64,000 nucleotides of DNA from a bacterium (GTDB taxonomy: Bacteria; SZUA-79; Acidulodesulfobacterales; Acidulodesulfobacteraceae), in assembly GCA_021818985.1 (NCBI GenBank), contig JAKASO010000004.1:34872-98871 (forward strand), given 5' to 3'. The position numbers and the translations under genes are program-made. This document shows, piece by piece, positions 10,301-17,704 of the stretch. The notes beneath the pieces are model-generated. The model was not told the DNA's origin and did not search any database. It worked only from the letters and a program-made list of their open reading frames with translations. Positions within the stretch are counted from its first letter, which is position 1. The number at the start of each line of letters is the position of its first letter.

Positions 10301-10471
10301 GCTTCCGGTTTGGGGATAGGCTCGTCTTCAAGGGCGCCTATGGCGATCACAGTAATAGGCGGGCTTTTAACATCCATGTTTCTAACCTTAATTGTAGTGC
10401 CTGTTGTATATTCCATTGCTGATGATTTGAAATCCGGCGTTAAAAATAAATTTCTGCGTAAAAAAGCTTAA
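7394..10471 (+). CDS. RND-family multidrug efflux pump (HAE1/AcrB type)
   Basis: About 1025 residues, the usual HAE1 length. It begins MKISDISIKRPVFAVMM, the standard N-terminus of these pumps. The frame is open further upstream, but the ATG at 7394 has a GGAAGG ribosome binding site 7 bp away. The proton-relay Asp pair is visible in TM4 (LLIDDAIVVLENIF), and the TM10 lysine region is GLVVKNAILLVDY. Twelve transmembrane segments and two large periplasmic loops are expected. It would act with the adaptor at 6227 and an outer-membrane channel encoded elsewhere. Substrate is unknown. Confidence 0.95.
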   Translation: MKISDISIKRPVFAVMMVSIFVVLGIFGYFTLAVNLYPNIQFPVITVTTTLPGASPKEMELDVTKKIEDAVNSVSGIKHIMSESSVGNSTIIIEFHLNRNINHRYQTVTADIDSILDTLPKNINTPVIKKLNVNSSPILWITLSGNRSRRFLTFYAEKVLERRFERLSGAGQILLGGTRNRRMVFYVKNHALINHGLGVNQVIDAIKSQSVAMPTGNLKTGTKTYFTYLKGRLHSAKAFNDMIVSNVNGVPVKFSQIGSAKNYEAPETSITTFDGKPAVGLGITIKTHANAVKVAHEAISLLNVIKSSLPSGVHAKVAYDSATYIEKSISSVEFDIIWGAFLTVLIVFFFLKDIRTTLIAATALPAAIISSFGFMHLMGFSLNNMTMLGLSLSVGLLIDDAIVVLENIFRHVENGEERRFAASNSMGEIGIAVLATTFSIAAVFVPVAFMPGMIGKFFFEFGLTITFAVLVSLFVSFTLTPMLSSRFIVHKTEHGRLFTLLENAMKRTTSIYKAMVSWSLAHRFIVVASAIIIFVFSIYLTKYIGKEMMPPSNQGNFLIYFQAPEGTSVRVMKNYTESLYKVVHKTPFLKSIFMATAAGPNGSRYKGLFFVALKNDRNLNQQQVMGILRRRLSGVPGVITQVMDMPAVGGASQNVSPLQVIIMGSSLKKITGYSKELMDKLKTTPGITDLASNMQFHQPELIVHIRRNIAGEQGVSVSSIGETISALIGGGINIFKNNNFVYQNHIYNEQIRLFRNERNNPDDIKNLYISNNNGKLVPLADLVNIQKTIGPQVINRRDLESAVTIYGNTTNHVPLSYAVAKVKQYIKKILPKKSLYTYEFSGLASKMQQSFGAMGVTLLLALIIVYMILASLFESFVDPLVIMVSVPLALIGAIGALLIVHRNLSIIALIGIILLLGLVVKNAILLVDYTIILRERNYKRNDAIIEAGSVRLRPILMTTFAMIFGMIPIASGLGIGSSSRAPMAITVIGGLLTSMFLTLIVVPVVYSIADDLKSGVKNKFLRKKA

Positions 10472-10511
10472 AGGACAAAATATTATAATTAAGATAAATA
10501 TTTGAATAAAA

Positions 10512-12044
10512 ATGGTCCAAAGTTCCCATAAAAATTATAAATGGATAGTTCTTACATTGGTCGTAGTTTCTTCGTTTATGGCGATTTTAGATGTCAATAT
10601 CGTTACCGTTGCAATGCCTAAAATGATGTCCCACTTCGGCATCAATGTAACTGACGTGGAATGGGTAATGATAGCATATACCATAACATATTCTATCGTT
10701 ATTTTGCCCATGATATTTATAAGAAGAAAATTCGGCATTAAATATCCCTTTATAATTTCGATTATAATTTTTGTTGTGGGTTCTGCCCTATGCGGCATCT
10801 CTGTGTCGTTCCCCGAATTAGTGATATTCAGGATAATCCAAGCTATCGGCGGGGCAGGGCTCACGCCGACGGGACTGAATCTCTTGGCGGAGGTTTTCCC
10901 TCCAGAAGAAAGGGGTGAAGCTATGGGTATCTGGTCTATAGGCGCGATGGTCGCACCGGCAATAGGTCCGACGCTCGGAGGTTTTCTTGTAGATTATGTC
11001 AACTGGAGATGGATATTTTATGTTAATGTTCCGATAGGCATCATTTCGCTTCTCAGCGCTTTTATGATATTGACTAAGGATATTCCTATCGTTAAATATA
11101 TAAAAAGGTTTGATTATATAGGATTTGCGTTTATAGCTTTATTTTTAGGATTTTTACTGTATGCCTTAAACGAGGGGCAAACTTTCGGGTGGCATTCACC
11201 TGTTATAATTCAATCTGAAGTAATAAGCGGGTTTTGTTTCGTATTTTTTCTTATCTCGCAAATATTTGCTTCAAATCCGATTTTGAATTTAGAGGTATTT
11301 TCGAGTTATAATTTTGTTGTTTCGAGTATTATTAATATGATCAGAGCCGTAGGGATATTTGGGGCGATGTTTCTTTTGCCATTATTTCTCGAAAATATTT
11401 TAAGCTATAACGCAATGCATGCCGGTATTTTGATGGCACCTACTGCGATTTCGGTAGCCGTCGTTTCCCCGTTTTCCGGTAAAATATCGGATCGCATAGG
11501 ACCGAAATATCCGTTATTTATTGGTTTATTGATCGTTGCATGGTCCATGTTTCTGTTCAAAAACATCTCGTTAAATACAAGTCTTTATGAAATAGTTGTA
11601 AATCAGCTTATAAGAGGCGTCGGCATAGGGCTATTAAACGCGCCTGTTATGAGTGCGGCACTAAACTCGGTCAAAAAAGAACTTATTCCAGAGGTCTCGG
11701 CTTTAATCCCCGTTACTTTACAGATTGGTGCTTCTTTTGGCATCGCTTATGTAGGAAACGAGCTCGAAGTGAGGCAGGTTTATCATTTAAACCAGTATGC
11801 GAGGGATATTAATCCCGCTTCGCCCGTATTTCATCAAGTAATGGGTTTTTTGCAGAGCGATCTTATAAATAAAGCGCCTTCTTATTTTAAAATGAGTAAT
11901 ATTTTTCCCTTGCCAAAATTTGCTTTTTTAGATACGATAGCTCAAATGTATGCTGTAACTGCATCTTATGGCGACGCCTTTGCAATTTTAGGTTATATAA
12001 CTTTAGGCGGGGCATTGGTCGCATTTTTAATGAAAAACAGGTAA
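10512..12044 (+). CDS. MFS efflux transporter, DHA2 (EmrB/QacA) family
   Basis: 510 residues, highly hydrophobic, with the length and pattern of 14-TM DHA2 drug/proton antiporters. Family features are the N-terminal AILDVNIVTVAMPKM and the antiporter motif C region APAIGPTLGGFLVDYVNWRWIF. EmrB-type pumps normally pair with an EmrA adaptor. Here the only adaptor gene is the RND one upstream, so a shared adaptor or stand-alone function is possible. It starts 40 bp after the RND gene and probably belongs to the TetR-controlled cassette. Confidence 0.92.
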   Translation: MVQSSHKNYKWIVLTLVVVSSFMAILDVNIVTVAMPKMMSHFGINVTDVEWVMIAYTITYSIVILPMIFIRRKFGIKYPFIISIIIFVVGSALCGISVSFPELVIFRIIQAIGGAGLTPTGLNLLAEVFPPEERGEAMGIWSIGAMVAPAIGPTLGGFLVDYVNWRWIFYVNVPIGIISLLSAFMILTKDIPIVKYIKRFDYIGFAFIALFLGFLLYALNEGQTFGWHSPVIIQSEVISGFCFVFFLISQIFASNPILNLEVFSSYNFVVSSIINMIRAVGIFGAMFLLPLFLENILSYNAMHAGILMAPTAISVAVVSPFSGKISDRIGPKYPLFIGLLIVAWSMFLFKNISLNTSLYEIVVNQLIRGVGIGLLNAPVMSAALNSVKKELIPEVSALIPVTLQIGASFGIAYVGNELEVRQVYHLNQYARDINPASPVFHQVMGFLQSDLINKAPSYFKMSNIFPLPKFAFLDTIAQMYAVTASYGDAFAILGYITLGGALVAFLMKNR

Positions 12045-12164
12045 AAATAATAAAATCGCAAATACGGATGTTTATGTTATACCGGCATAACGGCATATTC
12101 TCAAAATTGCTGCAAAAAATTTTAATGTAAATTTCTTAAATAAATTTTTCGCTTTTTAATTTAT

Positions 12165-13595
12165 ATGTTTGAAGATAACAATATAAATATTATTTACACA
12201 GTTTCGGAGATAACTTCTCTTTTAAAGGAAGTAGTTGAAAGAGAATTTTATTTTGTGGGGGTAAAAGGGGAAGTTTCATCCGTTAAAAATAATTATTCGT
12301 CGGGTCATTTGTATTTTGATTTGAAAGATGACAGCACAAAGATAAATTGTGTAATTTTCAGAAACGATCTTAATAGGATTCTTTTTGAAATAAAAGACGG
12401 CATGTCCGTTATTGTTTTCGGAAGGCTTAATATATACGGGCCCCGCAGTTCTTATAATATCGTCGTTTCGTTAATTGAACCTGAAGGCTACGGTCAGCTT
12501 GCTTTAGCTTACGAACAGCTGAAAGAGAAGCTCAGGGAAAAGGGGCTTTTTGACGATAAACATAAAAGGCAGATCCCGTTTTTACCTCAAACTATCGGTA
12601 TAGTGACCTCCAGAGGCGGAGCCGTTCTCCATGACATTATTAAAGTGATAACGGCCAGATTTGACGCGGCGCATTTAATTTTTGTAAATGCAAGTGTTCA
12701 GGGTTTAAATAGTTCTAAAGAGATAACAGAAGCAATAGAATTACTTAACAAATATAGCAAACAATACTGTAAAATAGATGTCATGATAGTAGGAAGAGGC
12801 GGAGGTTCGCTTGAAGATCTCTGGTCTTTTAACGAAGAGGCAACCGCTTATTCGATATTTAACTCCGAAATTCCGGTTATTAGTGCCGTGGGGCATGAAA
12901 GCGACAATACAATTGCGGATCTTGTTGCAGACAGGCGCGCCCCTACGCCGTCTGCCGCAGCTGAAATGATTGTGCCGGTAAAATCCGAACTCATATATAA
13001 GATAACCGGCATCATTGGAAGGTTAAAGCTCAGCGTTGCTAATAAACGGGAGCGCGAATCGGCAAAATTAAATGCCCTGATCGAAAGACGAAGACTTAAA
13101 CATCCCTTAAAGGTTTTACCGGACAAAAAAATAAGAATGGATGATTTAACCAGCGATCTTTACAGATCTGCCGGATTAAAATTAGAAACTTTAAAGACGA
13201 AGCTCGAAGATTTGAAAGACAGGCTTGGACTAAAAAACCCATCTTCTCTTATTAAGAATAGAAAAATAGAGATAAATAATTTGCTTATGAACATGCAAAA
13301 GTCGTTGAACTACGGAATTTCTATTTACAGGCATAAAAGCCGTTATTTACTGGAAAGAACATTATCATTTGATCTTTTAAACGAATTTAAACGTGAAATA
13401 AATATATTGCAAAAGGCATTAGATTCATTAAGCCCTTATGCCGTCCTAAAAAGAGGGTATTCTATCGTATTTTCTCAAAAAAAAGAGGTCATATCTTCCG
13501 TGTTAAAAGTTAAAGAAAATGAAGATATAACTATTTCCGTAAGCGACGGTTCGATAAATGCAATTGTTTTAAGTAAAGTTCGGGAAAAGACTTAA
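12165..13595 (+). CDS. xseA: exodeoxyribonuclease VII large subunit
   Basis: 476 residues. The N-terminal OB-fold (YTVSEITSLLKEVVEREF, GEVSSVKNN..SGHLYFDLKD) binds single-stranded DNA. The catalytic region carries GIVTSRGGAVLHDI and the signature GRGGGSLEDLWSFNEE from about residue 210. A long helical C-terminal part (about 290-430) binds the small subunit in the family. No xseB gene follows: the next gene, modC, converges with its stop 6 bp away, so the small subunit must be encoded elsewhere. Confidence 0.95.
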   Translation: MFEDNNINIIYTVSEITSLLKEVVEREFYFVGVKGEVSSVKNNYSSGHLYFDLKDDSTKINCVIFRNDLNRILFEIKDGMSVIVFGRLNIYGPRSSYNIVVSLIEPEGYGQLALAYEQLKEKLREKGLFDDKHKRQIPFLPQTIGIVTSRGGAVLHDIIKVITARFDAAHLIFVNASVQGLNSSKEITEAIELLNKYSKQYCKIDVMIVGRGGGSLEDLWSFNEEATAYSIFNSEIPVISAVGHESDNTIADLVADRRAPTPSAAAEMIVPVKSELIYKITGIIGRLKLSVANKRERESAKLNALIERRRLKHPLKVLPDKKIRMDDLTSDLYRSAGLKLETLKTKLEDLKDRLGLKNPSSLIKNRKIEINNLLMNMQKSLNYGISIYRHKSRYLLERTLSFDLLNEFKREINILQKALDSLSPYAVLKRGYSIVFSQKKEVISSVLKVKENEDITISVSDGSINAIVLSKVREKT

Positions 13596-13601
13596 CAAAA
13601 A

Positions 13602-14765
13602 CTACGGCATTTGAGGCATCTGATTTTTTGCCTTTTTCCTTTTAATTATATGAATCGCGGATTTTTTTAGAGATAAAAAGACTGTCTTTCCTTCGTTAAG
13701 ATTCATTATTTCATAAGCATGGTACGGCAAAAGCACTTTAAATTCAGTTCCTTCTTTTGAAACTATCAAAAGATCCACCATTCTTGAAGTAAATACCGTT
13801 CTTATAATCCTGCCTGTAAAGTGATTTTCCCTGACAGCTTTCGACGACGGTTTATCTTCCCTTAAAATTATTATATCTTCGGGCCTAATAACGAAAAATA
13901 CATTTTCGTTTATCTCGAACCCGCTCTGATAATCGGCTTCTATGAATTTGCCATTTTTATCATGCATGCCTATAATTATAGTATTACCTTCTTCATCGAT
14001 AATATCTATCATGCCTTCAAATATATTTTCTGTTCCGAGAAGATATACAGTATCTATTGTCCCCGGTTTTTTTAGAATGTCTTTAGGATCGCCGCTTTCC
14101 TGTATTTTTCCGTTATTTATTACAAACATGGTATCAGAAAGGCTCATAACGTCTTCTATGTCATGGGTAACTAAAAGCGTTGTGATAGAAAGTTCGGATT
14201 GAATGCTTTTTATAAGATTCCTGACCTTTGTTTTTGATATTATATCGAGATTTGAAAACGGTTCGTCCATAAGAAGAACTTCAGGTTTAGTTGCAAGCGC
14301 CCTGGCTAAACTAACCCGCTGCGCCTGTCCCATGCTTATTTCATTTGGGTATCTTTTTTCGAGACCAGTTATTCCAAGTATTTCCATAATTTCTTTAACA
14401 TTTCTCGCAATATCTTTTTTTTCGCCGCTTATAGTGTTCATTCTTTGCTGATTTCTTTTAACCTTAAGCCCGAAGGCGATATTTTCGAAAATGTTCATAT
14501 TCGGGAAAAGAAGCGGTTCGTCCATAACGAGAGCGATGGATCTTTCATACGGTTCCAATTTGTTGATGTTTTCCCCTTTAAGCAGGATATCTCCCATGTC
14601 CTGTTTTGTTATACCGCAGATTACCGACAGCAATGTGCTTTTGCCTTCGCCGGAATATCCAAAAATCGAAGATATTTTCCCCTTTTCGATGTTCAAATTT
14701 ATCCCGCTTAAGACCTTTTTATCTTTAAAATTTTTAAAGATATTTTTAATTTCTAATAATGCCAT
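13602..14765 (-). CDS. modC: molybdate/tungstate ABC transporter ATP-binding protein
   Basis: 387 residues. Walker A is GYSGEGKST (36-44), the ABC signature ISMGQAQRVSLARAL, Walker B VLLMDEPFSNLD, and the switch His is in LLVTHDIEDVMSLSD. The C-terminal third is a TOBE-type regulatory domain (FFVIRPEDIIIL, RENHFTGRI). It would power import of molybdate or tungstate with the permease and binding protein encoded just upstream on the same strand. The choice between oxyanions cannot be made from sequence. Confidence 0.88.
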   Translation of the reverse strand: MALLEIKNIFKNFKDKKVLSGINLNIEKGKISSIFGYSGEGKSTLLSVICGITKQDMGDILLKGENINKLEPYERSIALVMDEPLLFPNMNIFENIAFGLKVKRNQQRMNTISGEKKDIARNVKEIMEILGITGLEKRYPNEISMGQAQRVSLARALATKPEVLLMDEPFSNLDIISKTKVRNLIKSIQSELSITTLLVTHDIEDVMSLSDTMFVINNGKIQESGDPKDILKKPGTIDTVYLLGTENIFEGMIDIIDEEGNTIIIGMHDKNGKFIEADYQSGFEINENVFFVIRPEDIIILREDKPSSKAVRENHFTGRIIRTVFTSRMVDLLIVSKEGTEFKVLLPYHAYEIMNLNEGKTVFLSLKKSAIHIIKRKKAKNQMPQMP

Positions 14766-14844
14766 AATTATTTATATTCGTAAATCCCCGCCACTACCGA
14801 AAAGAGATGCAAACTATGTTTATTTTTTAGTATATGAAATATTT

Positions 14845-15636
14845 TCAGCGTTTGGACCTGTAGTAAAAAAGTTTAAAAATACTTAAAGATATAAGTGAAA
14901 AAATCATTAATATCGAAGCGATAGCTATAGCCGCCGGATAATTACCGTAGCTTGTTTTGACAAAAACCTTTATCGGCGCAGTTTCGGTCAAATTAGGAAT
15001 AACTCCGGAAACCATCTGAGTCGCTGCGTATTCCCCCATTGATCTCGACCAGCTCATAGCGGCTCCTGCAATCAGCCCGTTTATCGAAACAGGAAGTATA
15101 ATCTTAAAAAGTATATCGAAAGAGGATGCGCCAAGCGTTTTGGCGAGATCTATCATTCTTCTGTTGATAGAATCAAACGATTCTTTGAGTATATTTACAA
15201 AAAATGGAAAAGAAATTATGAGCTGGACGAGTATAATGCCTTGCGCCGTAAAAACAAATCTGATCCCTCTATCTACCAGAAATTTGCCAACAGGATTAAG
15301 CGGTCCTAAGGTAATAAGTATTGCAAATCCTACTACAAGCGGAGATGTCGTAAGCGGCAGCGTAGAGACAAGGTCAAGAAAAAATGAGGCTTTGCTTTTT
15401 TTAAACGAAAGTATGTATGCAACGGGGATGCCGATCAGCATGTTTATGAGAATTACGGCGATTGATATCTTAACGCTTAAAAATATCGCATTCCATAACC
15501 CTGAGCGCGTTAGTTCCTTGAAAATCAGGGCAAAAGAAGTCTGAAAGAATATTCCTGAAAGTAAGGCGATAAGTACAATAAAAAATGAAAATGCTACGAA
15601 GAATATTATGATGTCAAATATCTTATTTTTTTTCAT
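14845..15636 (-). CDS. modB: molybdate/tungstate ABC transporter permease
   Basis: 263 residues with about five to six transmembrane segments and a BPD-type permease core. The EAA loop that contacts the ATPase is visible as DLAKTLGASSFDILFKIILP. The segment WSRSMGEYAATQMVSGVIPN is typical of ModB/WtpB permeases. It lies between modA and modC on the minus strand, with spacers of about 70-80 bp. Confidence 0.9.
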   Translation of the reverse strand: MKKNKIFDIIIFFVAFSFFIVLIALLSGIFFQTSFALIFKELTRSGLWNAIFLSVKISIAVILINMLIGIPVAYILSFKKSKASFFLDLVSTLPLTTSPLVVGFAILITLGPLNPVGKFLVDRGIRFVFTAQGIILVQLIISFPFFVNILKESFDSINRRMIDLAKTLGASSFDILFKIILPVSINGLIAGAAMSWSRSMGEYAATQMVSGVIPNLTETAPIKVFVKTSYGNYPAAIAIASILMIFSLISLSIFKLFYYRSKR

Positions 15637-15708
15637 CTACCGTCTATTGCAAGGGAAGAGGAGGCCACTATCAATTAATTAATTGTTAATAGTTTTATCG
15701 CTTAAATT

Positions 15709-16512
15709 TTATTTTGCTGGAGTAAAACCCCAGTATTTGAGTATTTTTTTGCCTTCAGAAGAAAATAGCAGATTTTCAAATTCCTTTGCAAGCATTTTGT
15801 GTTTTGAACGGTTAAGAATAGAGACGGTGAATTTAGCTTTTGTGTTGTATTCTTGCGGTATCGTTATTATATTTATCTTAGCCCCGTTTCTTTTAAGCTC
15901 TAATAGTTGCGATGTATATAATATGCCTATGTCTGTATTGCCGCTTTCGAGTACCGGCATAACTAAGGCTGCATCTAAAAGATGATTGTCGTGATCCGTA
16001 ATCTTATTAAATGCGCCGGGTATTTTCTTATTTATTATTCTAAACATTTTCCATGTATAATCTCCTGCCGGATCGGAGCGGGGAGAAGATGTGGCGAGCG
16101 AAACGCTTTCGTCCATCAGTTTGGCGATTAAATTGGACTTGGTTACATTGGCAGGGTTGTTGTAAGGAGTTGCTGCGGCTAAATAATCGTAAGCAAAAGT
16201 TTTATATGATTTTAAATAATTCTTTTTCATTAGTTCCCTCTGAAATTTGCCGTTTGCCGAAAGGAACATATCGGCGGGAGCGCCTTCTTCTATGTCGCCT
16301 TTTAAAACGCCGGCGCCAAGAAAATCATAATATACGTGCACATTCGGATGCTCTTTTTTAAAAATATTGCCTATTTCCATAATAGGCTTTGGAAGGGCAT
16401 CTGCGGCAAAAATCCTTAAAGTCGCGGCATTTACGGCTGTTGTAAAAGTTCCCGGTATTAGAATAATTAAAGTTAAGAAAAGAAATTTATTTAAAAGTTT
16501 TTCCATAAACAC
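15709..16512 (-). CDS. modA: molybdate/tungstate-binding periplasmic protein
   Basis: 267 residues with an N-terminal signal peptide (hydrophobic LFLTLIILIPGTFTTAVNA). The mature part starts LRIFAADALPKPIMEI and contains GAGVLKGDIEEGAPADMFLSA, the ModA/WtpA oxyanion-binding pattern, and later SSPRSDPAGDYTW. The frame starts at GTG 16512 with AGAAG 9 bp upstream; an ATG at 16506 is an alternative. A promoter overlapped by a ModE-like palindrome lies about 40-80 bp upstream. Confidence 0.9.
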   Translation of the reverse strand: MFMEKLLNKFLFLTLIILIPGTFTTAVNAATLRIFAADALPKPIMEIGNIFKKEHPNVHVYYDFLGAGVLKGDIEEGAPADMFLSANGKFQRELMKKNYLKSYKTFAYDYLAAATPYNNPANVTKSNLIAKLMDESVSLATSSPRSDPAGDYTWKMFRIINKKIPGAFNKITDHDNHLLDAALVMPVLESGNTDIGILYTSQLLELKRNGAKINIITIPQEYNTKAKFTVSILNRSKHKMLAKEFENLLFSSEGKKILKYWGFTPAK

Positions 16513-16552
16513 CGTCAGAAACTTCTTTTTGGTGATTTAAGCTAAATTGATG

Positions 16553-16595
16553 TTTTCGTTAGGTCTAATATGTCATAACGAAAAATATTTGTCAA
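16553..16595 (-). promoter_or_regulatory. modA promoter overlapped by a ModE-like operator
   Basis: On the minus strand a -35 TTGACA (plus 16590-16595) and -10 CATATT (plus 16567-16572) are spaced by 17 bp. A perfect 9-bp inverted repeat, TTTTCGTTA (16553-16561) and TAACGAAAA (16576-16584), with a 14-bp centre overlaps the -10. The CGTTA..TAACG arms span 24 bp, the geometry I recall for the E. coli ModE site upstream of modA. No modE gene is in the window. Confidence 0.65.
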
Positions 16596-16657
16596 TAAAA
16601 ATTTTCCATTTCTCTTAAACGGGGGCAGTTTGGGGATGGGAGTATAAAAAAAAGAAT

Positions 16658-16712
16658 AAAAAAGCCTTTATGCTAAATTAATTAATAACATAAATAACAT
16701 AAAGGCTTTTTT
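16658..16712 (-). terminator. intrinsic terminator after the TraT-like gene
   Basis: A perfect 15-bp inverted repeat (16658-16672 and 16698-16712; arms AAAAAAGCCTTTATG and CATAAAGGCTTTTTT) with a 25-nt loop. U-rich flanks occur on both strands, so it could work in both directions. It lies 22 bp past the stop of the minus-strand lipoprotein gene and separates it from the mod operon. Confidence 0.85.
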
Positions 16713-16733
16713 ATTTTCGTCGTTAGAGCTTTG

Positions 16734-17477
16734 TTACGGCATAAGATTAGCTATCGAATGTGCCATTTGATGTTTTAAAGCCGGTTCTGCGGAACTGAAC
16801 TGTAAGTTTATCGCAGAGGCTTGAGATACAATCCTGTCCCTGTAAATTTCCCAGTTTTTTATCCCAGAATTATATGTTGTGATAGTGCTTGCCGTACCCT
16901 GGCTGGCGGCGGTAGAATTTGTCGTATAAGTTCCCGCTTGCCTCTGTTCCAACTGAATATCCACTACCATCATATAATGTTTTTGCGAAATCATCGAGCC
17001 TATAATGCCGCCGACTAACGCTCCAGCCGCACCGCCTACAACAGTGCTTCCGACTGTGCCGTATGTTGAGCCTATCAAAGCCCCGCCAAAACCGCCCGCT
17101 AAAGCGCCTTCCACCGTATAACTATGGGTTTCTAAACCTATATAAAGGATATTTGTCATTAACATAAAATTAGCTTCCCGCGGGTTATTTGTAATGCGGT
17201 ATCCTTCGCCGATTAAGGTAGAAATAAGCTCATTTCTAAAATTAAGCCCTGTTGCAGTTGAGGTATTGCGGGTCGTTACATAAACTATCTTGTTCCGGGG
17301 TGAAACAGGCTGCAGGAAAATACTCGAAGACATTTTAGTACTTAAAGCTACGTTGCCGGCGGAAAGACCGCTTGAGCTTGTCGTAGAGGTTGCCGTTGTG
17401 GCGCATCCGCTTAAGACAATCCCGCTGGTAAATAGCAAAAGCAGGAAAAAGACTAACATTTTTTTAGATTTCATCAT
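16734..17477 (-). CDS. TraT-like outer-membrane lipoprotein
   Basis: 247 residues with a signal peptide and lipobox VLSGC (lipidated Cys at about residue 25). The mature sequence follows TraT closely: MSSSIFLQPVSPRNKIVYV, a central glycine-rich hydrophobic segment (about 125-160, GGAAGALVGGIIGSMI), VVDIQLEQRQAGTYTT and the C-terminal HQMAHSIANLMP. Plasmid TraT mediates surface exclusion and serum resistance. Here no conjugation genes are nearby, so a chromosomal envelope role is more likely. An AGGAGG ribosome binding site lies just before the start; a second ATG follows immediately. Confidence 0.88.
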   Translation of the reverse strand: MMKSKKMLVFFLLLLFTSGIVLSGCATTATSTTSSSGLSAGNVALSTKMSSSIFLQPVSPRNKIVYVTTRNTSTATGLNFRNELISTLIGEGYRITNNPREANFMLMTNILYIGLETHSYTVEGALAGGFGGALIGSTYGTVGSTVVGGAAGALVGGIIGSMISQKHYMMVVDIQLEQRQAGTYTTNSTAASQGTASTITTYNSGIKNWEIYRDRIVSQASAINLQFSSAEPALKHQMAHSIANLMP

Positions 17478-17568
17478 GAAATCCTCCTAAAATAAGATTA
17501 ATTTTAAATTTTTTTTATTAAAAGCTGTAAACTTTACCTTTATATGATATGCATTTCTTCTTTTTATT

Positions 17569-17623
17569 TTTATATTATATTCATATTATATTTATATTAT
17601 ATCCCTGTTGCAAAATATTTCAA
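17569..17623 (-). promoter_or_regulatory. promoter of the TraT-like gene with three tandem -10 hexamers
   Basis: On the minus strand TTGAAA (plus 17618-17623) is followed after 16 bp by TATAAT (plus 17596-17601). That -10 belongs to the first of three 11-bp units (17591-17601, 17580-17590, 17569-17579), each beginning TATAATAT. All three units therefore contain a consensus -10 hexamer at one-helical-turn spacing. Confidence 0.65.
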
Positions 17624-17704
17624 CTTTTTTCTTAATTTTGTTAAGGCAATTTAGAAATGTCCTGTCAAGGCCGCAAGCTTATTTAAAGGGGAGAGTCGGG
17701 TTTT

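Noticed and set aside
12045..12164. GTTAT..ATAAC palindrome around 12075 as an operator for xseA
   Set aside because: The arms are only 5 bp with an asymmetric centre and no regulator gene is nearby; not above chance in AT-rich sequence.
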